Positions 44,316-55,540 of a stretch of DNA of 64,000 nt are shown here, one piece after another. Origin of the DNA: Loripinus fragilis (taxonomy: Eukaryota > Mollusca > Bivalvia > Lucinida > Lucinidae); assembly GCA_964019695.1 (NCBI GenBank), contig OZ026517.1, positions 76,170,252 to 76,234,251 on the forward strand. Reading direction: 5' to 3'. A program made the position numbers and the translations under genes. A model generated the notes under the pieces. That model made no database searches. It was not told the DNA's origin and was given only the letters and a program-made list of their open reading frames with translations. Every line of letters begins with the position of its first letter. The stretch's first letter is position 1.

Positions 44316-45461
44316 TACTGTTAAGATTAAACTGTACCATATTTGTTCCTTACACATAAGTACTTTTTGGTTTGATTTGTACAACATTGAATTTCTTGCT
44401 TAGGTACTCTTCAAATTACCAGGTCTGCAGATAACAGTGTGTTCCTGAAAATTATTTTATTTATTTCTCAACAAAAGCATTTTGTTGTTGGGTTCTTCTC
44501 AACAGCTGATTGTTAGACAAGTTCATAGAACTGCTTCTTTTCAACAGCTGACTGTTACATTATCAATGTCATGGACAAGTTCATAGAACTGCTTCTTTCA
44601 ACAACTGTGTTACACTATCAATGCCTTAGGCAAGTTCATAGAACTGTTTCTTTCAACAGCTGATTGTCACATTATCGATGTCTTGGACAAGTTCAAAGAA
44701 TTGTTTCTTCTCTATAGCTTTCTTGCACTATCAATGTCTTGGACAAGTTCATAGAATTGTTTCCTCTCTACAGCTGATACTTTTACACTATCAAGGTCTT
44801 AGACAAGTTCAAAGAATTGTTTCTTCTATACAGCTTCCTTACTAAATCAATGTCTTGGACAAGTTCAAAGAATTGTGTCCTCTTCAACAGCTGTTCCTTA
44901 CAGCATTAATGTCTTAGACAAGTTCATTGAATTGTTTTCTCTTATCAGCTTCCTTACACTGAAGTTTCAATGTCTTAGACTAGATTGAAGATTGGTTTCC
45001 TCATAACAGATGTTTTTTTGAAGGATAAAAGTTATTAACAGTGAAGAATGCTTCTTGCAGATATACATGGTAAACAGGATAAATGTTGTTTAACCCTATA
45101 CTCCATATTAACACATTTGTTGAAAATGTGGAAAATTGAGCATTTTAAATAATGGTCAATTTCCCATAATATTTTCAAGTGTTCAAAACTTTACTCAAAT
45201 TTTTCTTGATTTTTTTTCATTGTTATCTAAAAAAGAAGATTATGTCATGATCTAAAAATAGCCTGTGGAGTAAAGGGCTATAATATAAAGTAGAAAAATT
45301 TGTAATCAAAACTTAATTTTCTTACCCCTCAACCAATAATAACGTATAGTTACTCAAAAGAGTCATGTCAGTGAGACAGTTCTTTTGAGTACCCTAAACA
45401 TATTCGAAAATAAATGGGTAAGAAAATATTTTAATTTTACTTTGAAACAAGATTGTCTTAA

Positions 45462-45682
45462 CACTTTACTCCATAAGCTATTTTGAGATAATGAGATCAT
45501 TTTCTATTTTTAGACAACATTGAAAAAATTCAAGAGAGAATTAAGGTAAGTTTTGAATTCTTTTGAAAATATTATGGAAAATGGAGCATTTGCTCTCAAA
45601 GAGCAAGTGCTCCATTTTCCATAATATTTTCAAATACATGATATTTCAAAAGCGTCAAAAGGCGCTATTATGGAGTAATGGG
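45462..45682. mobile_element. younger piggyBac-like MITE, unit 3 copy
   Basis: TTAA at 45458-45461 and 45683-45686; ends CACTTTACTCCATAAG and ATTATGGAGTAATGGG; hairpin AATATTATGGAAAATGGAGC with exact complement about 45568-45634. Unit 2 lacks it at the equivalent place (40970). Confidence 0.9.
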
Positions 45683-45980
45683 TTAATGTATCAACCTTGG
45701 TATGCTGTTTCTTCATATTTTGTGCAAGATCCTTCAAGTGTCATAACAATGGAACTGTGTACATTGTAGGCTTTCAGTGATTCCTGAAACATGCTTTTAT
45801 GGCCTTCTAAATATACTTTCTTATCCTATATATCCTTTTCTCATGACCATATAAATTAATTGCTTATTTTAAATTAGAAGGTAATCCATATTTCACTATG
45901 CTATGTAATTTATTAGTAGCAGGCTGTTACAATCTATAATGAAGGACATTTAATAAATGTGCATCATTCTATAACATCAC

Positions 45981-46393
45981 CAGGGTTCGCACAGGCTTGA
46001 GAAGTACTTGAATTTAGAAGGCTTTCTTGAAAAATCCTTGTAAATTAAATCTGCCTTGAAAACTACTGGAAAACCACTCAAAACCCCTGAAAAGTCGTTG
46101 AATTCTACTATTTTCTGTTGGGCTTAGCACAGTTGATAGAGACCTGAATCATTATAATTTTTTTGTGCCTTTATTTGGTGCAGCATATGCTGCACCAAAT
46201 AAAGGCACAACAATTTTATACTTATTTTCTTATACTAATTTCTCCATTATCTCAGTTAAGCATTTCTGAAGTAGAATTTAACACTTAAATCTGTATTTTT
46301 CATTAACTTTTAGTCCTTGAAAATGTAGGAAAGTCTTTTAGAAGTCCTTGAAAAGTCCTTGAATTTTACACAATCTTGCCTGTATGAACCCTG
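45981..46393. mobile_element. CAGGGTTC-type MITE, unit 3 copy
   Basis: The insert is flanked by ATCAC (45976-45980, 46394-46398). Unit 2 has the uninterrupted site ATAACATCACCCCTTTTGC, so the 5-bp duplication is shown by an empty paralogue. The central palindrome TTGTGCCTTTATTTGGTGCA, GCATATGC, complement is intact at about 46165-46213. Confidence 0.95.
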
Positions 46394-49087
46394 ATCACCC
46401 TTTTGCACTCAGAAGGTCACACTGTGATAGAAATTGGTCCACTCTGAGTGCAATAGGGTAAATTAAGGTAATTCTGAGTTCAGATTAGATCCAGACCACA
46501 TAACATGGAGTTTTAAGTTGAACAACTATGTTATCCGAAGTGTTGTTCATCATCAGCATAGTGTAGTGCTGATTATAACTGTTTGAGTAAAATAATTTAT
46601 TGAACCTGTGAGTTCTTCCTGCATCCTTGTGTTTGTACAAGGAACCAACTGTCTGATTAATTTTGTGCACTTTTCTCAAATTGTTGAGCAATTATGAATG
46701 GATTTTCTGTCCCAGTGGAAAAAAAATACACTGTCACTTCTGCACCAAAATATTTCATCAAATTTCTCATATGTATATAGGCACTTTGGTCAAAGGGACC
46801 TAAGACATTTTTTTTTTCAATTATTTTTTGTAAATATTATTGTTTGATTTTTTCATCAGAATAACAAGGGTTTTTTGACCAATATGACCCCCATGCTGGG
46901 GGCCTTGGAAGGCTGATGTGCTTTCAATTGGTAATTCTCATGAACAGACTCAATAAAACAGAGTCTGCTGTTTAATGTTAAATTTTGTAGGATCTCTCTT
47001 TTTCTGAGGGACTCCTTTTTGACAGATCATTTTGAAATTTATTTTCTCTGACTGATGCATAATTTCATTTGCTGATTTTTCTTATTTTTAAATTTTTCTT
47101 TTGATGTAATGCTTTTTTATTTTTTTTTAGTTGAAACTTTCTTCTTGTCAACAACTTTTCAGTCATGTCTGGATGTTTTCTGGGTTGAACCAGTACTAAG
47201 CACAAGATTAATTGTCTTGCTCAAGGACAAAACATATTGCATCTGGTGAGGCTCGGACCAGAGACCTCAAGTCAGTCACTCTCCCACTGAGCCACTGCAC
47301 ACCTTGGATTTTATTTTGGAATACCTGATATATATTGTTACTTGAATCACACTTTTCCTTTTCAATATCATTTAATCTGTGTTAACTAAAAAAATGCTTG
47401 TTTTCTTTTTTTTCTTTATTTTACTTTTGTTTAATTGTATTTATAAAGCAAAATGTTTTAAATTTTAAGAGTTAGGTTCTTAAATAACCTTGTTATTCAA
47501 AAGAATACAATGAGTATTTGATGGATATAAATTGATCATTCACATACACTTGAGATTGCAGAAATGACAGATAAATCAATTCATAAAAACACAATTTGAG
47601 GGATGTGCTGGTAAATACTGTTGCAAGCTATATATCGATTGTTCCTGAGTAAAGTACCAAATTATGCTTTTTTTCATGAATGCAACATTGCACATTTGCT
47701 AAAGTAAGTCCATTGAGTTCATTCGAAATCATCGAGCCTTGTTAGGGCAGCTAATGGGAAAGTCATACACTTAAGTCCGTAACTTAATCACCTGTCACAA
47801 AGCAGATGGGAGATTTTTCATGTCAGTCAAATCATCAGTCTATCAGTCTCCTACTTTCATGTTTGCTCCGTATCTCCCGAACCTTTTGAGTGATTATCAT
47901 CCAACTTCCCTCAAATAATCCACTTGATAAGTTGGTAAGTGTGTTGCCCCTGATTCAGCTACCCAGGCTCAAGGTCACAGTTCTAGGTCATAGGATTTAC
48001 CCTTGAATTTTGTGTCTGCTCCATATCTCCTGAACCTTTAGAATTAATCTCATTAGACTTCACTCAAATATTCCCCTCATCAAGATGGTTTGCAGAACTC
48101 ATGACTTGGCAGATAGATTCAAGGTCAAGGTCATACTTCAAGGTCTTGGGATTTACCCTTCAATTTTGTGTTGGCTCATTATATCCCCTTTGAATGATTT
48201 TCATTAAACTTCATTCAAATGTTCTCCTTAGTGCATGAATCAGCTACCCATACTGGAGGTCACACTTCAAGGTCAAAAGATTCTGTTGGCGGAGTTTTAG
48301 CTATCTTCCAGACTGCTGTCTTGATAACTAAAAGACTAAGCTGATCAGGGCATTTGTTGTCTAACTCAGTTGAAGTTGTACTACATTCACAAGTTCCAGT
48401 CATTTTACCTATTACCACATTTCAATTTCTCCCTTAAATATTCTTAGCATGTACCACGTCAGAAATTCTCACTTCATTACTGTTAAGATTAAACTGTACC
48501 ATATTTGTTCCTTACACATAAGTACTTTTTGGTTTGATTTGTACAACATTGAATTTCTTGCTTAGGTACTCTTCAAATTGCCAGGTCTGCAGATAACAGT
48601 GTGTTCCTGAAAATTATTTTATTTATTTCTCAACAAAAGCATTTTGTTGTTGGGTTCTTCTCAACAGCTGATTGTTACACTATCAATGCCTTAGACAAGT
48701 TCATAGAACTGCTTCTTTTCAACAGCTGACTGTTACATTATCAATGTCATGGACAAGTTCATAGAACTGCTTCTTTTCAACAACTGATTGTTACACTATC
48801 AATGCTTTAGACAAGTTCATAGAACTGTTTCTTTCAACAGCTGATTGTCACATTATCGATGTCTTGGACAAGTTCAAAGAATTGTTTCTTCTCTGTAGCT
48901 TTCTTGCACTATCAATGTCTTGGACAAGTTCATAGAATTGTTTCCTCTCTACAGCTGATACCTTTTCACTATCAAGGTCTTAGACAAGTTCAAAGAATTG
49001 TTTCTTCTATACAGCTTCCTTACGAAATCAATGTCTTGGACAAGTTCAAAGAATTGTGTCCTCTTCAACAGCTGTTCCTTACAGCAT

Positions 49088-49328
49088 ATCAGAACCTATT
49101 TTTTATGGTGATTTAGTCTATAAATTCAAACGAATTGTTGGAAAACCTAATTTTAGTGATCAATTCAAAAAGATAGTTAAACGTTATATAAGGGTTGGAT
49201 ATAACTTGGATATCATGCGACAATCTGCATGCCTAGTTGTAAACCCAATCACGGTTTATAGCTATGGTTTCCTCTTTAATTGCACGACGGTGGGTCAGGC
49301 CTCAGACTCTATGACGGCTCTGACGTAA
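49088..49328 (+). pseudogene. Penelope-like RT, C-terminal fragment
   Basis: The frame encodes SEPIFYGDLVYKFKRIVGKP, then FSDQFKKIVKRYIRVGYNLD, then CLVVNPITVYSYGFLFNC, ending SDSMTALT at the stop (49326-49328). It matches the end of the broken copy at 17206-17941 almost residue for residue, but is cut on the left exactly at the array junction (minisatellite ACAGCAT). It is the coding part of a 5'-truncated insertion. An open frame appears to start upstream at 49056 only because the minisatellite happens to be open. No catalytic motif remains. Confidence 0.8.
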
Positions 49329-49885
49329 AGCTTTAATCGGTGGGTTGGTGCCTGATGCTATCTGTAGCTGGACCCACCGTGGCTCAACTTGAGGTTTTCT
49401 TTAGCTCTGACTATCTGTGAGTCATGAGCCCTTCTCTTTGTTTCATCATGGTGTAGTAATTTGATTAGAGTGTTTTTCCATGATGATACATTGCATTAGT
49501 TAGATGACCTCCATGCGAGCTGAACATTTTTTGTACTTCAACAACAGCAGAATCTAGGGCAAAGATTTGGTACCAGTAAAATGCATTTAAGCCCCGCGGT
49601 GGCTTAGGCTGCTGTCCGTTCTAAGGCGGTGGTTCTGTTGTTGTTGACTTTCTGTTTATTGTTACTCCCATTGTGGGAGTCTGTAATTGTCTATGTTTTG
49701 TTGTACGTTACTTTATGTCCATTTTAGTATTGCAATCATCTTGATGGGAAAGAGAGAGCTGATTGCTTTGCTTAATTTGTCTTCCTGGTGTCTCGTGATG
49801 GTTGAGCGGCTCTTGCTCGCGGTGCCACGGGGTTGTCTGCAGTTTGTGATTGTGGTATTTCCTGATCATACTCATTTACTATTTT
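49329..49885 (+). mobile_element. Penelope-like 3' UTR ending in the minisatellite
   Basis: The untranslated region runs to CATACTCATTTACTATTTTT, where the minisatellite resumes with AATGTCTTAGACAAG. Unit 4 shows the empty site as TTTACAGCATTAATGTCTTA (55360-55377). Copies of this UTR lie at 4070-4465 (minus) and 29968-30048. Confidence 0.82.
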
Positions 49886-50962
49886 TAATGTCTTAGACAA
49901 GTTCATTGAATTGTTTTCTCTTATCAGCTTCCTTACACTGAAGTTTCAATGTCTTAGACTAGATTGAAGATTGGTTTCCTCATAACAGATGTTTTTTTGA
50001 AGGATAAAAGTTATTAACAGTGAAGAATGCTTCTTGCAGATATACATGGTAAACAGGATAAATGTTGTTTAACCCTATACTCCATATTAACATATTTGTT
50101 GAAAATGTGGAAAATTGAGCATTTAAAATAATGGTCAATTTCCCATAATATTTTCAAGTGCTCAAAACTTTACTCAAATTTTTCTTGATTTTTTTTTTTT
50201 CATTGTTATCTAAAAAAGAAGATTATGTCATGATCTAAAAATAGCCTGTGGAGTAAAGGGCTATAAAATAAAGTAGAAAAGTTTGTAATCAAAACTTAAT
50301 TTTCGTACCCCTCAACCAATAATAACGTATAGTTACTCAAAAGAGTCATGTCAGTGAGACAGTTCTTTTGAGTACCCTAAACATATTTGAAAATAAATGG
50401 GTAAGAAAATATTTTAATTTTACTTTGAAACAAGATTGTCTTAACACTTTACTCCATAAGCTATTTTGAGATCATAAGATCATTTTCTATTTTTAGACAA
50501 CATTGAAAAAATTCAAGAAAGAATTAAGGTAAGTTTTGAATTCTTTTGAAAATATTATGGAAAATGGAGCATTTGCTCTCATAGAGCAAGTGCTCCATTT
50601 TCCATAATATTTTCAAATACATGATATTTCAAAAGCGTCAAAAGGCGCTATCATCGAGTAATGGGCTAATGTATCAACCTTGGTATGCTGTTTCTTCATA
50701 TTTTGTGCAAGACCCATCAAGTGTCATAACAATGGAACCTTGTACATTGTAGGCTTTCAGTGATTCCTGAAACATGCTTTTCTGGCCTTCTAAATATACT
50801 TTCTTATCCTTATATCCTTTTCTCATGACCATATAAATTAATTGCTTATTTTAATTTAGAAGGTAATCCATATTTCACTATGCTATGTATTTTATTAGTA
50901 GCAGGCTGTTACAATCTATAATGAAGGACATTTAGCAAATGTGCATCATTCTATAACATCAC

Positions 50963-52693
50963 CAGGGTTCGCACAGGCTTGAAAAGTACTTGAATTTAGA
51001 AGGCTTTCTTGAAAATCCTTGTAAATTAAATCTGCCTTGAAAACTACTGGAAAACCACTCAAAACCCCTGAAAAGTCCTTGAATTCTACTATTTTCTGTA
51101 GGGCTTAGCACAGTTGAAAGAGAGACCTAAATCATTATAAAATTTTTGAGTCTTTATTTGGTGCAGCATATGCTGCACCAAATAAAGGCACAACAATTTT
51201 ATACTTATTTTTATCCCCCGATGAAGTCGGAGGGATATAGTTTTGGCGTCGTTTGTGCGTTCGTCCGTCCGTCCGTCCATTCCGTCCGTCCTTCCGTCCG
51301 TCCGTCCGTCCACCCTTTTTGTCTGTCTGGAACCATATCTCAGTACCTATTGGTCAGATTTGATTCATTCTTGGTACAAATGATAAGTACCATGAACTCT
51401 CGATATCCTATAAGTTTGGTCAAAATTGACCCCTTAACACTTGAGTTATTGCCCTTGTTTAAGTATAGGCAATTATAAGGCAAAACCTGTATTAGCTTTT
51501 TTGTGTGATGATCTTCACATTTCATCAAAGCTATTATATTTAACAACTTCTCACTTTAAGACCATGATTGCCAAGTGCCTGTAGATAAGCATGGCAGTGT
51601 CAAAGTTTTACCCCACCCCTTTGACCCCCCCTAAGGGGTCAAAGGTCAAATATTTAAATTTCGCAATAACTAAGGCAATTGTTAATATTTTTTGCAGAAA
51701 TTTTGCATACAGGCAGAACATCAATAGATATGAAACATATCAAACGGGATTTTAGTTTCAAGGCCTGGGTCCAAGCCTTTTGGGTGGACTTAGGGGGTGG
51801 GGCCGAGGTCAAAATTAAGTTTTTTCAGAATATGGTCATGTTGCATATCAAATTAAAGCTGACGACGCTGGCAACAACATGGTAGCAAATATTTTGCCCA
51901 CAGACACACCCTCGACCCAGGGGGTGGGGTCAAAAGGTCAAACTATATATTTTTCTGAAAGTAGTCATGTTGCATATCAAATTAAAGCTGACGACGCTGA
52001 CAGCAACATGGTAGCAAATATTTTGCCCACAGACACACCCTCGACCCAGGGGGTGGGGTCAAAAGGTCAAACTATATCTTTTTCTGAAAGTAGTCATGTT
52101 GCATATCAAATTAAAGGGAATTGAGCACAGAGCACTATGAAAGCAAACATGCTGTCATTACACACACCAATGACCTCTGGGGTGGGGTCAAAAGGTCATT
52201 TTATTTTTCTTTTCTAAAAGTGGTCATGTTGCATATCAAATTAAAGTGGAAGAAGTGCAGACCTACATGCAAGGTAACACTTTGAATTTACACACACCCT
52301 TGACCTCTGGGTGTTGGGTTTAAAGGTCAGATATTGAAATTGTGTAGATGTAAGTATATTTTTATAAAACTAAGCACTAAAACATGCTTGACAGGTGTTT
52401 GTTATGATCTGAATAATACTGAAGGTGAACTAAGGGTTAGATAAATGGGATTTATGTTTTGTGATTTACATGTTTCTCTCAAATAACCCTTCGTCGGGGG
52501 ATATAAATTCGTCGAATTTGTCTTGTCTAATACTAATTTCTCCATTATCTCCGTTAAGCATTTCTGAAGTAGAATTTAACACTTAAATCTGTATTTTTCA
52601 TTAACTTTTAGTCCTTGAAAACTGTAGGAAAGTCTTTTTAGAAGTCCTTGAAAAGTCCTTGAATTTTACACAATCTTGCCTGTATGAACCCTG
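50963..52693. mobile_element. CAGGGTTC-type MITE, unit 4, with nested insertion
   Basis: Ends and ATCAC duplication (50958-50962, 52694-52698) are as in unit 3. Its central palindrome (about 51152-51196) is intact, and immediately to the right the element is interrupted by 51213-52530. Confidence 0.92.
51213..52530 (+). mobile_element. Helentron-like non-autonomous element A
   Basis: The 5' part ATCCCCCGATGAAGTCGGAG is followed by GGATATAGTTTTGGCG and a GTCC-rich run (about 51263-51312). A reverse copy of the 5' end, CTTCGTCGGGGGAT, lies at about 52489-52502. The 3' tail then has a small hairpin, AAATTCGTCGAATTT, GTCTTGT and CTAA before TACTAATTTC. The core includes 3-4 copies of a 129-bp repeat (GTCATGTTGCATATCAAATT at 51835, 51964, 52093 and 52223). 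Subterminal inverted repeats, 3' hairpin and tandem core match Helentron/pearl-type organisation. The exact 3' base is ambiguous because units 3 and 5 differ at the empty site. No protein is encoded. Confidence 0.8.
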
Positions 52694-55540
52694 ATCACCC
52701 TTTTGCACTCAGAAGGTCACACTGTGATAGAAATTGGTCCACTCTGAGTGCAATAGGGTAAATTAAGGCAATTCTGAGTTCAGATTAGATCCAGACCACA
52801 TAACATGGAGTTTTAAGTTGAACAACTATGTTATCCGAAGTGTTGTTCATCATCAGCATAGTGTAGTGCTGATTATAACTGTTTGAGTAAAATAATTTAT
52901 TGAACCTGTGAGTTCTTCCTGCATCCTTGTGTTTGTACAAGGAACTAACTGTCTGATTAATTTTGTGCACTTTTCTCAAATTGTTGAGCAATTATGAATG
53001 GATTTTCTGTCCCAGTGGAAAAAAATACACTGTCACTTCTGCACCAAAATATTTCATCAAATTTCTCATATGTATATAGGCACTTTGGTCAAAGGGACCT
53101 AAGACATTTTTTTTCAATTATTTTTTGTAAATATTATTGTTTGATTTTTTCATCAGAGTAACAAGGGATTTTTGACCAATATGACCCCCATGCTGGGGGC
53201 CTTGGAAGGCTGATGTGCTTTCCATTGGTAATTCTCATGAACAGACTCAATGAAACAGAGTCTGCTGTTTAATGTTAAACTTTGTAGGATCTCTTTTTCT
53301 GAGGGACTCCTTTTTGACAGATCATTTTGAAATTTATTTTCTCTGACTGGTGCATAATTTCATTTGCTGATTTTTCTTATTTTTAAATTTTTCTTTTGAT
53401 GTAATGCTTTTTTATTTTTTTTTAGCTGAAACTTTCTTCTTGTCAACAACTTTTCAGTCATGTCTGGATGTTTTCTGGGTTGAACCAGTACTAAGCACAA
53501 GATTAATTGTCTTGCTCAAGGACAAAACATATTGCATCTGGTGAGGCTCGGACCAGCGACCTCAAGTCAGTCACTCTCCCACTGAGCCACTGCACACCTT
53601 GGATTTTATTTTGGAATACCTGATATATATTGTTACTTGAATCACACTTTTCCTTTTCAATATCATTTAATCTGTGTTAACTAAAAAATTGCTTGTTTTC
53701 TTTTTTTTTCTTTATTTTTCTTTTGTTTAATTGTATTTATAAAGCAAAATGTTTTAAATTTTAAGAGTTAGGTTCTTAAATAACCTTGTTATTCAAAAGA
53801 ATACAATGAGTATTTGATGGATATAAATTGATCATTCACATACACTTGAGATTGCAGAAATGACAGATAAATCAATTCATAAAAACACAATTTGAGGGAT
53901 GTGCTGGTAAATACTGTTGCAAGCTATATATCGATTGTTCCTGAGTAAAGTACCAAATTATGCTTTTTTTCATGAATGCAACATTGCACATTTGCTAAAG
54001 TAAGTCCATTGAGTTCATTCGAAATCATCGAGCCCTGTTAGGGCAGCTAATGGGAAAGTCATACACTTAAGTCCATAACTTAATCACCTGTCACAAAGCA
54101 GATGGGAGATTTTTCATGTCAGTCAAATCATCAGTCTATCAGTCTCCGACTTTCATGTTTGCTCCGTATCTCCCGAACCTTTTGAGTGATTATCATCAAA
54201 CTTCCCTCAAATAATCCGCTTGATAAGTTGGTAAGTGTGTTGCCCCTGATTCAGCTACCCAGGCTCAATGTCACAGTTCTAGGTCATAGGATTTACCCTT
54301 GAATTTTGTGTCTGCTCCATATCTCCTGAACCTTTAGAATTAATCTCATTAGACTTCACTCAAATATTCCCCTCATCAAGATGGTTTGCAGAACTCATGA
54401 CTTGGCAGATAGACTCAAGGTCAAGGTCATACTTCAAGGTCTTGCGATTTACCATTCAATTTTGTGTTGGCTCATTATATCCCCTTTGAATGATTTTCAT
54501 TAAACTTCATTCAAATGTTCTCCTCAGTGCATGAATCAGCTACCCATACTGGAGGTCACACTTCAAGGTCAAAAGATTCTGTTGGCGGAGTTTTAGCTAT
54601 CTTCCAGACTGCTGTCTTGATAACTAAAAGACTAAGCTGATCAGGGCATTTGTTATCTAACTCAGTTGAAGTTGTACTACATTCACAAGTTCCAGTCATC
54701 TTACCTTTTACCACATTTCAATTTCTCCCTTAAATATTCTTAGCATGTACCACATCAGAAATTCTCACTTCATTACTGTTAAGATTAAACTGTACCACAT
54801 AAGTACTTTTTGGTTTGATTTGTACAACATTGAATTTCTTGCTTAGGTACTCTTCAAATTACCAGGTCTGCAGATAACAGTGTGTTCCTGAAAATTATTT
54901 TACTTATTTCTCAACCAAAGCATTTTGTTGTTGGGTTCTTCTCAACAGCTGATTGTTACACTATCAATGCCTTAGACAAGTTCATAGAACTGCTTCTTTT
55001 CAACAGCTGACTGTTACATTATCAATGTCATGGACACGTTCATAGAACTGCTTCTTTTCAACAGCTGATTGTTACACTATCAATGCCTTAGACAAGTTCA
55101 TAGAACTGTTTCTTTTCAACAGCTGATTGTCACATTATCAATGTCTTGGACAAGTTCAAAGAATTGTTTCTTCTCTATAGCTTTCTTGCACTATCAATGT
55201 CTTGGACAAGTTCATAGAATTGTTATCTCTCTACAGCTGATACTTTTACACTATCAAGGTCTTAGACAAGTTCAAAGAATTGATTCTTCTATACAGCTTC
55301 CTTACGAAATCAATGTCTTGGACAAGTTCAAAGAATTGTGTCCTCTTCAACAGCTGTTCTTTACAGCATTAATGTCTTAGACAAGTTCATTGAATTGTTT
55401 TCTCTTATCAGCTTCTTTACACTGAAGTTTCAATGTCTTAGACTAGATTGAAGATTGGTTTCCTCATAACAGATGTTTTTTTGAAGGATAAAAGTTATTA
55501 ACAGTGAAGAATGCTTCTTCCAGATAAACATGGTAAACAG

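Larger units (their letters stand above)
40577..45078. repeat. long tandem array, unit 2
   Basis: Same order as unit 1, with an older TTAA MITE just after the start (about 40593-40805) and no CAGGGTTC element (empty site at about 41250-41262, ATAACATCACCCC). It contains a Helentron-like insertion (43326-44315) absent from all other units. Length 4502 bp, about 3512 bp without that insertion. Confidence 0.88.
45079..50056. repeat. long tandem array, unit 3
   Basis: Carries both TTAA MITEs (from about 45094, and 45462-45682), the CAGGGTTC element (45981-46393) and, in its minisatellite, a Penelope-like insertion (49088-49885). Length 4978 bp; without the CAGGGTTC element, the younger TTAA MITE, the Penelope fragment and target duplications it is about 3537 bp, close to unit 2 without its Helentron. 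Nearly identical to units 4 and 5. Confidence 0.9.
50057..55540. repeat. long tandem array, unit 4
   Basis: Collinear with unit 3. The younger TTAA MITE (50445-50665) has one mutated target (CTAA). The CAGGGTTC element spans 50963-52693 because a Helentron-like element (51213-52530) lies inside it. No Penelope insertion. Length 5484 bp; subtracting these insertions gives about 3.52 kb. Confidence 0.9.

Noticed and set aside
45563..45769. A 68-codon plus-strand frame repeated at 56016
   Set aside because: It starts inside the hairpin of the TTAA MITE and crosses the MITE end into unit sequence.
46485..46691. A 68-codon minus-strand frame repeated almost unchanged at 52785 and 56924
   Set aside because: Conservation is explained by recent duplication of units 3-5. 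The surrounding non-coding sequence is equally conserved, and units 1 and 2 do not keep the frame.
51089..51313. Gly-Arg-Thr-Asp repeat frame
   Set aside because: It is the GTCC-rich run of Helentron-like element A read on the minus strand.
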